Positions 11,657-24,609 of a DNA stretch of 57,390 bases are shown here, one piece after another. Source of the DNA: Hymenochaete sp. R1 (Eukaryota; Basidiomycota; Agaricomycetes; Hymenochaetales; Hymenochaetaceae); contig JAFREE010000154.1 in assembly GCA_019400425.1 (NCBI GenBank), positions 1-57,390 of the forward strand. The letters are read 5' to 3'. The notes under the pieces were generated by a model. The model saw only the letters and a list, made by a program, of their open reading frames with translations. It did not search any database and was not told where the DNA came from. The position numbers and the translations under genes were made by a program. Position 1 is the first letter of the stretch, and each line of letters begins with the position of its first letter.

Positions 11657-14600
11657 ATGTCTTTAACAGCAACCACCACCATGAACGACGTCGAGGTCAC
11701 ACCAAAGCCCCGACGCTCAACGCGTGCATCCAGACAGTCTCAACAGTTCGCAACGGGTACGTCTCTCAAGCAAAATTCCTGTCTCTAATGTCTTCGACGA
11801 TCCTGAATGCGCGTTACAGGGTCTCCTACTAAACGCAAACGCGTCGAAGAGGACTCAGAACTTAGCGACATTGACATACCGGACGTCGATGACAACGACG
11901 AAGACGACTATGCTGCTCCTCGGAGGCCTAAAACTGCCACAAGAGGGAGAGGAAGGGGGAGAGGAAAAGCAGGACCTCCCGCTCCCAAGAAACCGCGAGC
12001 AGCAAGAAAACCTCGCGACACTCCCGCCAAAACCCCCTCGAGGAAAGGAAAGAAAGCAGCGTCCACCTCGGCAAATGCAAGGAGGACAACCGATGCAAAG
12101 ATTTCAGAAGACAATGCGCTTTTCAGTACGTGTTTACGCGTCTTGACTGGGTCTCGCTCTTGTTCTCATGGACGCACTCAGACGCAATTATGAATCCGGC
12201 CGCGGCTCTTCAGAGCACGGTAGAGGACTTTCTCGAGTCATTTCAACAATCTGCAGAGGCAGCTTCGGCTGATCTCATGAACTGCGTTCTCCGGTCTTGT
12301 GGTTCAAATGACTCGGTTGATTCATATAAAGTGGTCGACTACGACGGCATTGTTGATGCTCTGGATGATTTCACCGAGGTCCTCAAGGAGGTATGAACTC
12401 ATAAATGTCCTGTGTCCTGTTGCTTACTCTTTCTTAGGACGAAGCTCCAACATATCCGCTCACATCAAAACATCCAATGTTCAAAAAGTTCAGAAAATCA
12501 TTATCGGAATTTTTAATGCGCCTCATTCAGTCTGCTGCTGACATGGAAATTTTATACCAATCCGACCTTTTAATGACAATTCAAGCCTGGGTAGTGGCCA
12601 TGTCTTCTTCTCAACTTCGCAGCTTTCGACATACGGCCACCGTAATTGCCTTGGAAATCGAAACAGCTCTTTGCGACGTCGCCGCAGCTGTGGAGAAGGA
12701 GGCAGAAACGATCATGCGGCAGCGCGAGGGCGAACGAAAACGCAAGCAAGCCAAAGCCGGACAGAATACGCGTGAAAAGGATCTCGAAGCCAAAGCAGCT
12801 GAGGTCAAGGAACGGCGTACCAAGCTCTCCGAGTTCCTCAAGGAATTTTTTGATGGAGTCTTCATCCATCGCTATCGTGATCTTGACCCTAACATCCGTG
12901 CCGAGTGCGTACACGCCATGGGCGACTGGTTACGCACATTCCCCGCCTACTTCCTCGACGGTCAATATCTCCGCTACATCGGCTGGGTCCTCTCAGACAC
13001 GAACACGCACGTCCGTGTTGAGGCTGTCCGCTCTCTCGTCGCGTTGTACGATAAAGAAGACTATATTGTCTCGCTACAATCGTTCACGGACCGCTTCAAG
13101 CCGAGATTGGTGGAAATGGCGACGGGCGACACTGACCTCGCCGTGAGGGTGGTCGTCGTACAGGTACTGAGTGCGATTGATAAACACGGATTACTGGAGG
13201 ACGACCAGCGCGCGACGCTATGTCTTCTTATCTTCGATGCGGATGCACGTGTGCGACGCGCTGTCAGCAAGTTCGTGCATGGGGTGTGGGCGGACGCGAC
13301 GGAACAGCGGCTTGTCGGTAAAAGACAACCTACGAAAGAAGAAGAGAAGCGTGCGGGGTTGAAGGCGCTCGCGAAACTTCTTGTCCAATGGGGTCGGTTT
13401 TTGGATCGCGCGAATATGGAAGCTGGTGAGGAACCCGACGGGGACTCCAGCTCTCAAGAATTGGACGACCCACAGAGCTCAAATAGAGGCCTCGGCGCTG
13501 TTCTCACGACACACCTCAAGGGCCGGCTTGCTCTCGCTATCGAAGCGCTGTGGGAGGAACTTGAAGTCGTGAGTGACTGGGAGGCGATGCTTGAGTTACT
13601 TCTGCTCGATCATTCCGCAGATGCGTCTGGGAGTGGTGGAGGTAGTGGGACTCCCGTATCTGCGGCGAGACTAAAGAAGGGAAGGAGAGATGGGGAGAAC
13701 TCGGAAGTCGATGAGTGTTGGAGGCTGGAGGAAGGCGAAGAGACAGTGCTTTTGGAAGTTTTCGTCGCGGTTCTACGGAAGGCCAAGAACGAGGTGGCGC
13801 AAGGGAAGAAGGTATGTTGAGGTTCTTGCCACTAAAGCACGCTGATACTCATGATGTTTGGCAGAACGAGGAGGAAAGCGTGGACTCGGAAATCACCAGA
13901 GCACTCATCAAAGCGCTCCCGAGCCTTATCACGAAGCACCAGACGGATGAATATCGTATCCAAAACGTCCTTATGATCGCTGAGCTTATGAACATCGACT
14001 TGTACCTCGAGATGCGCATGATAACAGTAAGCTATTTGTCAACATCACTCACCTTTCGTCACTCATGTATCATGTTTTTCCTAGGCGTACGAGAACCTCT
14101 GGGACGATGTTACCAAACAATTCTTCACTCACTCCTCCCAAGCCATTCTGTCTACCTCCATCTCAGTCATCTCCCACTTCCTCTCCACAGCCTCCCTCTC
14201 CAACACAAACAACAAAAAGATCTCAGAACTCGAGGATGAGCTTGCGGTGAGCCTGCGCGACGTCGTTGGTGGTCGGGACGAGCTCGAGGTCGCAACGTTT
14301 AGCGAGGACGAGGCGCGCAAGCTTGGGGTGATGTGCGCGCGGTTGTGTGCGTTGAGCGGGGCGAGGGATTTGGTGGATTGGACGGAAGAAGACGAAGGTG
14401 GGAAGCAGAGCAGTGCATGGGATATTGTATGTGCACTTGCGGAGAGGGGGAGACTTGGTTATCGGGAGGAAGAACTGGTGAGTTGTTTTTTTAAAAAAAA
14501 TTGTCTTGTGATGTTTTCTGGTCGGAGCATGATACGATCTAACCTGAATGGATGGTAATTCTAGATGGTGGAAAGAGCGATGCAATTTTTGATGCTTCAT

Positions 14601-16745
14601 GTTATCTGGAAGGCCAGACGATTTATGGTTAGCAAGGATTCACCAGAGGTGGAACAATTACAGGACAGTCTCAAAGATCAACGAGACGTCTTGCTGGAGA
14701 AACTCGTCGAATACGCCATTGGCACGCAATCAAACACCTTATTAGAAGTGCGGAGAGCGGTATGTCTTATGTCATCTTGTCTGTTCTTCTCTCTTATAAC
14801 TGTTTGGCTCGTACACTGCTCAGGCATTTCAAAATCTTCTCACCCTATACATCCTCTTCGCCAAACCTTCGTCCTCTACATCCGATCCAACCACCAACAC
14901 GCAAGATCCACATCCCGATTCACCCCTCTCCCCGCTTTCGCTCCTCATGTCTGATGAATTACAGTACCGTTGTGCCGGCTTTGTACAGGCTGAAATTGAA
15001 CGATACATAGAAGAGCTGGAGGGCGAGCGGGATCCGGAAGAGAGGGAGGATGATGAGAGCGATGAGAGTGATTCAGGGCCTGAGACGCCTGGTAAAGAGA
15101 AGGAAAAGGCAAAGAAGGGTGGGAAGGGGAAGAAAGGAGAGGTGGATGAAATTGAGTGTGAGTCTACGTTTGCCTGACTGGTTGATATAAGTTTGACGTG
15201 AACTGTTATTTGCAGCGGTTAAGTCGAAAGCACAGCTCGAGAAAGAATACATTTTCAATGCGGTTGTGACTACATTTTTGCGTGCATTGCGAGCGGGCGT
15301 CGTTCACGTCCGTCATGGGTCTGTCCTCCTTTCCCACTTTGGGAGATTAGGCACCTCATTTGACCTTTCGACAAAATTAATGGTCGAAATCTTGCGTGAG
15401 GAGGGTATGTATAGGAATAATGGGAAAGTTGTCGTAGAGGTGATTGTTGCATCTCTGAAAGAGGTGAAGCTTTCATTCTTTTACAAGCGTATCTTCTTTT
15501 TACTTATTCTTAACCACAATATTTCGCATCGCAGTCCATAACCCAACTTTTGGACCGTACGGTCGACACAGACCAATATACATTCGCTCTCGCCAAGGCC
15601 TTCGTACCCGCGCTCATGGTCCGAGGCGCCCAGCTCGCCGTCGTCAAGAAGATTCCTAGCGAATATGTCATTGAGATCCAGACGACTCTACTCTCGTGGA
15701 TCGTCAAGAAAGTATCAGCTTACGAGTCGACGAAGAACAAACGAGGGAAGGCAGGCTCCTTAATATTCTTTAAGGCTTTGCAGCAGCTATTGGTCGGCAT
15801 CGGGCAGGGAGAAGCTCTGAGGATGTGGGTTTTTATTTTTATTTTTTCTGAATCGTAATTTGGTACGGTATCGAGGAAGATGCTGATGATTGTATTTTGT
15901 CTTTGCAGAAAAGCACATCTTGAACAACAAATGGCAATGCTTGACCTCGAGGTTCCGCCGACGTCGAAGACGTGGGAGCCGTACCGCGCCTATGAGCGAC
16001 GACTCACAACCTTAATCACGAAAGAAAGAGGTTTGCATCCATCCCCTATATCCCCACCACCAGCTGAACATTTACTCACGAGCTATTTTCTCTTTTAGCT
16101 CCTCCTGGGAAGAAGGCGACCAAACCGGCTAAATCAAGAGAGGATATCTTCACGTCTGGAGACGAGGATGGTGAAGTTGAGGGTCTCATTCAACCACTGA
16201 ACGGCGTTTCGAGTCGACCTGCCCCTGGCTCTACCACGCGTGTACCTGCAGTCGGTACACCGAAGTCGGCTCGGAAGAAGGCTCAACCACGGCCAAGACC
16301 AACATATCGGGGTGCAAAAGCCAAGGCTGGCGTTTCTACGCAGAAAACTGAGTACGAGGAAGAAAGCGAGGAGGACGGGGGAGTGGAATCGGAATTGACG
16401 CAGTCGGAAGGGATGGATGATGACGGCAAGGGAGTAGAGATATCACAGTCACAAACCCGGAAGAATGGAGTCTCGCGCTCCCAGTCCCTCTCCTTTGGCG
16501 CCTCGCCTGAGTCGTTACTTTCGCTTTCACCGGCACCGGAACTAACGCCAACGCCATCGTCTCGATCCAACTCCAGGTCGAGAAAACGCGGGAGGTCGCC
16601 TTCAATGGAGGTGGACGAGGAAGAGGGTCAGGGCGGAAGGGAGCCGAGTGTAGGCGTGGGAGAGGGTGAGGAAGTGGCGGCAAAGTCGCCTGAGGGGACG
16701 CAGAGTGAGGAGATCATCGTGAAGAGGAAGAGGGTGCGGTATTAG
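11657..16745 (+). CDS. SCC3: Cohesin subunit SCC3 (STAG/Irr1)
   Basis: Twelve exons: 11657-11756, 11820-12125, 12182-12390, 12438-13811, 13865-14026, 14085-14477, 14565-14759, 14824-15157, 15216-15463, 15535-15824, 15909-16030, 16099-16745; 1459 aa. SCC3 binds the SMC-kleisin ring and loads and holds cohesin on chromosomes in the nucleus. The stromalin conservative domain is plain at about residues 335-425 (FFDGVFIHRYRDLDPNIRAE, then YLRYIGWVLSD). Helical HEAT-type repeats follow to about residue 1245. The N-terminus is basic and acidic by turns with AT-hook-like RGRGRGRGK; the C-terminus is disordered, Ser/Pro/Glu-rich, and ends KRKRVRY, probably for DNA contact and nuclear import. A second in-frame ATG at 11681 could be the real start. 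Confidence 0.95.
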
Positions 16746-18247
16746 GGGAGTACTGGATACTGGACTTGGGGGCTCAGAGAAGGTGCTGGAAGTTACTAGT
16801 TGGAACGTCTGTGAAGTGTCGCGTCTTTCGAAAGCGCTGTATGTTGGGAATGAAGGTAGTGCTGCATTGGCGTTTACCAATATTGTACATATATCGCAGA
16901 TTCTTTATTTGTAAATGCAGGATCGTTTTTTCCAAAGCTTTTTCTCGTCATTTCTCTCGATCTCGACCATGTCTATAGTCATCTTATTTCGAACGTTTAC
17001 TTTATACATATTCATTCTTTTCTCTTTCTTTCCCCATTCTGCTTTCGGTTTTATTTCATCTCTGTTCCGATTTTGGTCGTTCACTCAGTCTCGCCTCTCT
17101 TTCGCTTTGTGTCGCTGTGATGTTGTCGTTCCCATGCCGTTTACTTCGTTAGTACACTACTCACATAAGAATCCAAGAATCTATGGAGAGATGCAATATC
17201 GATAGGATGAGTGGTTTCTCTTTAAAGTTGATAACTCGACCCCCTACATATATCATTCAAAAATCGAGCACTCACTAAAATCCCTTTTACATACTTAAAA
17301 TCCACTGCAAGCTAGTTACCTCCCACCCATTACGCTACGCAGGTGCAAATTTTAAATCTAAGATGCAGAAGCAACGCGAAGATGATTATATGGACGGTAT
17401 ACCCCTACAAGGTGACATGTACATCGTTTTTAACTTGCGTTTGACACAGGAGCGAGGCTAGGTAGACGGCCCAGGGTAGGTGGGAGAAAGGGCAAGGGGG
17501 AAGGGAAGGCAAAGAATGGGATCGGACATCATTAAGTTCAAAGAGCGGATGATCGTTTGGATTGAGTCGATAGCGAACGTGAGAGGGTGTACGTAGTAGG
17601 TATGGATACTGATGGGCAAAATAGGTTGAGGGTGGAAGATAAATGGGGATGAAGTGGTTTCAAGATGCACAGGGAGAAACGGAAGGAGGAACCGGGTGTG
17701 GGGTAGAAGAGGGTAGAACGGTCTAAGGGATCGGGGTTGTGGAATGAGTATGTCTGTCGTGTAATAGGACTTATGGACGATGGGACTTTGTGCGTGAGAG
17801 GATAAACAGAAAGTAAGAAACAGTGAAACCACGACTGCGGAAAGGATGAAAAGAATAAGAACAACGTGTCAGAATCATGATATGGAATGAATAAAATGTA
17901 TGAGCATGTCGTTTTATGTGGTGAATGATGCGTGATGTGTACTGAAGAAGAGGGTATGATAAAAAAATGTATGTGGAAATAAGAGGACTGATAAGAAGAG
18001 GAAGATTGTACGAAACCAGTCGTGTGGTGATTAGGATGGGTGAAAAAAGAAAAAAAATGCCGAAAAAAAAGACAAGTAAAGAGACGTTGAAGTAAAGCTC
18101 AGATCAATATCCATGAAACAAAACCACAGGAAAATATGCGAAAGGCGAGAAAAAAAATCATGCAGCGCGAGCGTCCCTCCTAATCGCACCCATCGTTAGC
18201 AGCAGACAAGCATTCAGAAGAAGGTTCCCCTATCCATTTCTTTATCT
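16746..18247. other. Convergent intergenic region with purine-rich stretch
   Basis: About 1.5 kb between two gene ends. Up to about 17200 the + strand is T-rich and looks like a long SCC3 3' UTR. From 17450 to 18170 the + strand is strongly purine-rich (G and A runs). Open frames on the minus strand here are Pro/Ser/Leu low complexity that simply reflect CT-rich sequence, so I call no gene. Confidence 0.5.
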
Positions 18248-19729
18248 TTACCAGCGTCTGCCGTTACCACTACTCCCACTCATGAGCACCGCGCACCATC
18301 CAAACAGTGCCATCACGAACCTCACAAGCCACGCCGCGTCGGCACCTACGCCGAATCCGGGCCGAAGCTGCATGGCAAGTGCCGCATCCAGCCCTGGGAC
18401 GGTGAACTGGCCATATCCGCGATTGCGGCTACATCCATCGCGGTCGTTGCTGTTGTTGAGAGGCTCGAGTCCGTCATGATCGCTTGAGGACCGGGAAAGT
18501 GCCGCTGCCTCAGTAGCTCGGATGGACCATGGCGGGCGCGTGGGCGAAGTTACTGAGGCCGATAGATTGAGAAGCGGGAGCTGCTGCATTTCTGCGGTGA
18601 AGGATGGGAGACCGCCTGGGATGGAGATGTGGTCAAAGGAAAGGCTCTCCACCTTTTGGGTGTAATTGAGTGCAGGAGGCATTTCAATGGGTTGGAGCAC
18701 CGGGGTCGCGTATACACTTGCAGGTAATTGTGAATCCTCTGATACTGGCGTCCGGAGAGATTTCTTCTCATCCAAAGGACAAGCGAGTTGCGGGAGTTGG
18801 TTAAAGCTGTCTACTTCCTTTGTCTCTAGAAGCAATCCGAACGTAGGACTGGCGGAAACAGGACGATCTGCCGGATCGTCTGAGATATCAACTAGTTTCT
18901 CAATGACTGCTGTTTGCGTGGAAGAAGGACCTCCTACAAAATCCCTACGTTCAACATCAAGGACTTTCCGCCTTTGAGTCCGCGGGAGAGCGTCAAAGGC
19001 GGCTCGGAGCGCACTGCTTTGAGCCACCTCCACGATGTAAAGTATGATGGCGATGCAGGAAACAGATAACAAAACCAATGCGCATGACCCGACTATAATC
19101 AAAACTGGCGTCGAAAATGCATAAGCAGCACTGTTCGGACCTGCGTTACTAGGGACGGCGGCGGTTTCAACCAGCTCTCCATCAGCGGAAGTTTGTGAGA
19201 AATCGACACTCAGCGAATCAAGGGCATCGTCCGGAACGGGGGGTGACTGGCTTTCTCTTTCAAGCCTTTCAAGCCGCGAAAGGAGATTGTATAACTCTTT
19301 TTCATCTGGTGAATGAAGTTCGTTGGCATCAAAGTGAATAAGAGCCTTGATCATATCCTCATCGGCAGTTGAGAGAAATGCCTGCACTTCGTTCGCAGTG
19401 GCCAGATGTACGCGTATCTCATCTTCTTTGACCATCAATTCCTCCGGCATACTATGGGAGGATGAATCGGGATCAATTCATGCGCTTGTTCCGTTGAAGA
19501 GGAGGGGAGAGCGCACCTTGGATGAGTCTTTAGCACCGTTTGGATCGCCTGTCGTATTTCATTCTCGTCACTCAAAGAACTAAGTCGAGGAAATTAAACT
19601 TCGAAAGTGCACAAAAAATACTGTCACGTACGATTGAAGTTCCTTCGACTGCTCCTGGTATTCTGGTAAGGGACGAGCGGTCGTGACAAGCGCCAAAAGC
19701 GAGACGGAAGCGAGAATCGTGAGAGACAT
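18248..19729 (-). CDS. Predicted type I membrane protein, unknown function
   Basis: Three exons on the minus strand: 19729-19632, 19579-19517, 19451-18248; 454 aa. Starting at 19729 gives a clean signal peptide (LTILASVSLLALVTTARP). A charged luminal/extracellular part of about 130 residues follows, then one strong membrane span (VLIIVGSCALVLLSVSCIAI, about 170-190), then a Ser/Pro-rich tail. A second hydrophobic stretch, WLVRFVMALFGWCAVLM, lies close to the C-terminus and could be another helix. The luminal part contains acidic, helix-prone sequence (LYNLLSRLERLERE). No enzyme motif was seen. The layout suits a cell-surface or secretory-pathway membrane protein; I do not recognise the family. 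Confidence 0.75.
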
Positions 19730-20368
19730 GTCTGTTGGCCCAGAGATAAACGATGATCTACACCGAAACTATTCAAGACGACAGAAGGGAAGTGACGATT
19801 GTCACGAGTAGCTTCGAGCTTCAAGAAGGCGAGCCTTCTGGTTGAAGTTGTCTGAGCAAGTAGACGTGGAGGCCTCTCGGTCTCCGGCATTTCCCAAGCG
19901 GCGCGAAGCCTATCTTCATCCGTTTCGGCTCCTCATTGTTGTTTTTGATTGTTGTTTTTAGTACACTCGTCTCGTCTCATATAACTATTTCTTGAAAGAT
20001 CTTTAAAAGTATCAGCTTTGTTTTGACGGAGATTAGAACAATGGTGAAATCTCATGGTGGCTAGGAGCAGAGATAGGGATACTTGATTTTCTGAGTCTGA
20101 GATCTGTTTGTTCTGGTAAGCGGAAAAAAAAACTTATGTAATGCATCACGTGTAAAAGTGTGGACCTTGCCTCGTGTCGGCCGACCTTTGGAACTTCTAG
20201 ACATGTGCGGTGGGATAACTTTGAAGCATACCAGAACGTTTGAACAGCACAGAAGCCGCTGCTAGTCCACGTTGACTCTTTTCTTCTACCGTCGTCTTCT
20301 TCGAATAGAAAACAACCAATACACTTACTCTGAAAGACCATTGTCTTCGAGCTGGAATCGTTGAATGT
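19730..20368. promoter_or_regulatory. Divergent promoter region
   Basis: The 639 bp between the start of the membrane-protein gene (-) and the start of SPO7 (+). A CACGTG E-box lies at 20147-20152. Overlapping ORFs in it lack coding character. Confidence 0.4.
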
Positions 20369-21540
20369 ATGGCCTCGAGGAGAACCCCGCCTCCGCACAG
20401 AGACTCCTTTCATCCTCCGAGCGAGAATGTGGTCTATCGTGACCTCCTACTCTTTGAAGAGAGACTCAAGACGAATGCATCCATTCTCAAGAAAAGAAAG
20501 TCTAGGTACCAGTGTGTGTGTTCCCTCTTTGACATGTATACTTCTTCAAACCTGACTGCTTCGGTGCAAAGTGTTCTTGATCCAGCTTTTGGTTGTAATC
20601 GCCTTTCTTTTGTCTGAGGTGCTGTTGGAAACCAGGCTTTTGGATATGCCTTTCACTTTCGCTATGCAAAATGCTTTTCCCGAAGCCTTTGCGCATAGTG
20701 AGGCCATCCAGCTGCACCCATATGTCGCAAAAGGTCTTCTTTTTGTGGCCATAACGACCCTCATGTTGTTCTTCGCCAGCGGCTTGTACGAGGAGAAAAT
20801 TGCATACGCCAATAGGTAAGACTCCCCTTTGTTCGAGCAATTCAACGATGCAGAGCTTACTCGCTGTTAGATACGTTCCCCATGCAAATAAAGCGTTGCG
20901 TAACTTCAATATATACCTTAATGTCCGGCATAAACCCTTTCGCTCTCGACTATCCTTGAACCCGCTATCTCTATTCAGCCGCAATGTGCCGGATGAAGAG
21001 TCTCAGTCATCTAGAACACCGAGCCCGGACCGTAGACGCAAAAGAGGAACGAGCGTTCCTATTGCTCCGATCCCGCCCACAAATAATCCTCGTGGCGAAC
21101 TCATATTCTCCTCCCGCGTCGACCGGAATTTTCGCGAATCATATGAGCGATACAGAGCTGCTTTCGAGCGGAAGCGCGAAGCACGGGAAGAGTACGCGTT
21201 TTCCCAGACGTGGAGAGGGTGGCGCGGCTGGCCGTGGAATTGGACGCGGAGAATAGCACTCCAGCCTGCTTCCTATGTGCGCGAACATACTCCAACGAAC
21301 TCTATTGTGTCGTCTCTGCATCAACGAGGTCGAGACGTAGAGTCAGATAGTACGCAAACAACGCCGAATTCTTCAAGGCGAACGAGTCCAGTCCCTGGTT
21401 CACTTGGACGATCGAAAGGCGGTACAAGGGGAAGTAGAAGCGGGACACCCCCTCGAGCGATACCTAGACGAGTCTCACCGGATAGGACACGTACAGAAAG
21501 CTTTAGCTTCCTTCTATCTAGCGACGAGAGTTTTGGATGA
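20369..21540 (+). CDS. SPO7: Nem1-Spo7 phosphatase regulatory subunit (Spo7-like)
   Basis: Three exons, 20369-20513, 20572-20815, 20871-21540; 352 aa. Spo7 activates the phosphatase Nem1 at the nuclear envelope/ER. Nem1-Spo7 dephosphorylates the lipin Pah1 and so controls nuclear shape and triacylglycerol synthesis. The conserved core is complete: YRDLLLFEERLKTNASILKK, then two membrane helices (LFLIQLLVVIAFLLSEVLL; GLLFVAITTLMLFFASGLYE), then the YVPHANKALRNFNIYLNVR block and LSLNPLSLFSR. After this the protein carries a long Ser/Arg/Pro-rich disordered tail. The first intron uses donor GTGTGT at 20514, chosen because it restores the conserved RYQ-LFL junction. Confidence 0.88.
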
Positions 21541-23542
21541 TGAGAACGCGATGGGAAATTTTCATTTTACATTCGCCGTTATCTTCATCAACATCCACTG
21601 TAAATTGTGCTGTACATCGGGGCACTGAAGCACATGGGAGCGACGTGCCTTTCTATGCATCTCTTCCTTGTACCAGCGAAGTTTTGACGCGTTTCTCAGG
21701 CGATGCGGTCGGACTGACGGAAGTGAACGCAGCTGGCGAATCTATCTCACCTCAGGTCTTGAAAGGAGAGCTGTTACAGGAGTCAGACGACTTTTAGAAC
21801 CCATTACGACGTCATTATCCCATCCTTACAAGAAACCGCAGAGCATCAGAAGAACAAAATGTACCGTTCAAGGTTGAGTATGTCGCAAGAGAAGCAAGGC
21901 GTGTACTTTTCCTCCTGATCTATCGATTTCATTTTATCATACTTTGATATCAGACGCGTCAGTGAGAACGCAATCGGCTTCGAACGACGCACAATCGATT
22001 CTTGTATCTTTGCTAACCTTCCTGACCAGTCGGCGATTTTTTCTCTCGCCGCCGAAGTAAGGGAATTGGTCTCTTGGTAATTGATTTCTTTTTCATCCTA
22101 TCGATGAGCCAGCTCACCAGCGTTCTAACGTGACGCGAGAGAGGGCGTGGATGATCTTTAAGGGGATAAGTCTGGGTTTGAATGTCCACTACCTTGGATT
22201 AGCCGGTAAAGCGATGGGCCCATCGACCACCAGCGCGCGCAAGACCCCAGAATCTGTTGGCACGACTTTCCTTCATGCCGACTTCACTTTCCGACGGGAT
22301 GACTTGAGCATTGCTCGTCGGAACATTTCGCGTTGCGAGCGAATATCGGAAAAGCGTACGGCTGGCATACAGAAGAAATAGATACAGAACCAGCTAATAG
22401 GCGGCTACGACTTTCCACACGCAGGGTCAGAGGAATTCTCTGCTCTCTATTCTATATGTGAGTGGCGCCCTTTCTCTCATGCGCTCAGCAACCTATTGGA
22501 ACGATAGGATGGCGAGCCCGTTGCTGCCGGAGGCGATGAAATCCTCGCCAGGTGCACTATCTGTCGAGGCTAGAAGACCTCACTGCCAGTCTCTGCCAAA
22601 AGGGAAGCCTGACCGATGCATGCGGGCTAGCGACCGCACGCGGAAAATGCCTCGCGATGAGGATTCGCCAGATGCTTGGGACGCCTTTGGGCTCTGAGTC
22701 TGACCTTCCCCCCACAGTTTTGCTTCAGTCTGGGGGCTCCATAGTTTGGCGTTCTTGTAAAAACACGTCGGTCGGATCATATTCTCGGATTCTTTTCGAG
22801 TTTCTACTTTCCGACCTTGAGAGAGCGTTCATTTCCGAGAGCGAAGTGCTAGGGCGGATAGACAAGTGCCTGCTGCTAACATGCCCCTTCGAACTCTCGA
22901 CAAAAGTGGATATCAAATTACTTAATATGGTATCTTAACGATGCACTTATTTAGACGCCGAGCTGGCACAGTAATAAACGAATAATGGATTGAGGAGCCT
23001 GGGTTTGAATGGTGCAGCATGACTACTCGTATCACTAGCTCTATTCATCTTGCCTTTGTTGCTCTGACCGCGAGGTAAAGAAGTTCCAATCATGGGGTCA
23101 GTCCGTTCGAGAAGTCTTCGTTAAGGAGTATATGTGAAATGCGTATGATCAACTCCATCTCCGGCCCCCAAAAAACAGGTCAGCAAAGCTCTGGCGCGTC
23201 GTCTACAGCTCGTACCAATGAATTGAAACGAGAATGCGATAATTCTCGCCTGCGGTCAACAGAGCTCAATGATCGATGTAAACTGGAGCCGCAAGCTTGA
23301 ACAAGTCAAGGCCTCTTCCTCTCCTTAATTTTGGGCCATTTTACTTCCGGACATTCTATAGTTTTGGGGTTTTCTTTTTCAATTGTTTTAACAAACTCCT
23401 AGTTTCCCGTTCGGGGACGCAGTCTCACACCTTCCCCTTTTAGCTGTTGATCGACGCCGTGATGTGGGTCCTGTTGGTCCCTCGTATGTGACTGGAAAGC
23501 TGACTCGACAACGAACCACCACTATCACCTAAAGCACAAAAA
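21541..23542. other. 2-kb region with exon-like segments but no gene model
   Basis: On the + strand, three segments look coding. One is at about 21800-21898 (KVEYVAREA). One is at 21955-22080 after a clean TATCAG acceptor (RTIDSCIFANLPDQS). One is at 22130-22381 (ERAWMIFKGISLGLNVHYLG). A fourth open stretch spans 22552-22938. They cannot be joined in one frame without stops or weak splice sites. They may be a decayed gene. I do not recognise any product. Confidence 0.25.
23501..23506 (+). promoter_or_regulatory. Gcn4/CPC1-type core site before HIS2
   Basis: TGACTC lies 37-42 bp upstream of the HIS2 start codon. This is the core of the Gcn4/cpc-1 element of general amino acid control. A six-base match is weak on its own, but it fits a histidine-biosynthesis gene. 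Confidence 0.35.
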
Positions 23543-24609
23543 ATGCCGATAAGCTTACATTCCCATTCGGGACAGTTCTGTAGACACGCATCAGGAACCC
23601 TCGAGGACGTGGTCTTGGAAGCGATTCGACAAAAGTTCAGGGTATACGGGTTGTCGGAACATGTACCACGTTATCGACAGGAAGACTTTTATGAAGAGGA
23701 AGTAAGTAGTAACGGATTGTCAAGCTAAGTAGCACGGAATAGAATTCATTCATCTACAGCAATTTTCAGAAAGGCTTATCACTACATGAGCTTGTGGTGC
23801 AGTTTGAGAACTTCATTGAAGAGGCGCATCGGCTGAAGAAGCGATACTCTTCTCAAATCGCTCTAATGGTAGGCGCCGAAACCGAGTACATATCCAGCCA
23901 CGATCTAGACAACCTTTCGACACTCTTGAGCCGCTTCGGAGATAAAATCGAGTACCTGGTCGGATCCGTTCACCACGTCAACGAAATCCCTATTGACTTC
24001 GATCGAGAAACGTACAGCAAGGCGGTAGCGAGTTTTACGTCAAATTCTCTATCCAGCACTTCCTCGACGGAAATGATGATTGAGAGCTACCTCGATGCTC
24101 AGTATGAACTTCTGACTCGATTTCAACCGGAAGTCGTTGGTCATTTTGACTTATTTCGGCTTTTCAACCCGGACATCCGATTGTGTGATTTGCCAGTGGC
24201 CACGGCGAAGGCAGAACGCAATATCGAGTTTGCGTGTCGATATGGGGCGCTCTTTGAACTCAATGCTGCTGCATTCCGGAAAGGCTGGAGTACTGCATAT
24301 CCTGGGCGGGACATCGTCGACGTAAGTATTTCTCATGTGATAAGATGGAAGTGTTCATCGGAAGCACTTGTATTGATGCAGATCATTGAAAAACATAACG
24401 GTCGATTTACGTTCTCCGATGACAGTCATGGCCCTCATGCTGTCGGCCTCAACTTTGATAGGCTCTTTACATATGCTCAAAGCCTCGATATTAAAAAGCT
24501 TTGGTACTTGGAAACGGAATCACCACAGGTTTGCGGTCGTTCGTCACGTCCAGTTGAACTTGCAAGTGTTTGGTGGGCACAGGAGTTCTGGAATGAAAAA
24601 AATTCATAG
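23543..24609 (+). CDS. HIS2: Histidinol-phosphatase (PHP family)
   Basis: Three exons, 23543-23701, 23770-24321, 24382-24609; 312 aa, normal for fungal HolPase. It removes phosphate from L-histidinol phosphate, the penultimate step of histidine synthesis, in the cytosol. Metal-ligand motifs of the PHP fold are all present: HSHSGQFCRHA near the N-terminus, GLSEHVPRY, GAETEYI, VGSVHHVNEIPIDFD, VVGHFDLFRLF, and FSDDSHGPHAVG near the C-terminus. The gene stands alone, flanked by gene-poor sequence. Confidence 0.94.

Noticed and set aside
17458..17864. Minus-strand ORFs of 108-124 codons
   Set aside because: Composition is Pro/Ser/Leu low complexity explained by CT-rich sequence; no domain and no splice logic.
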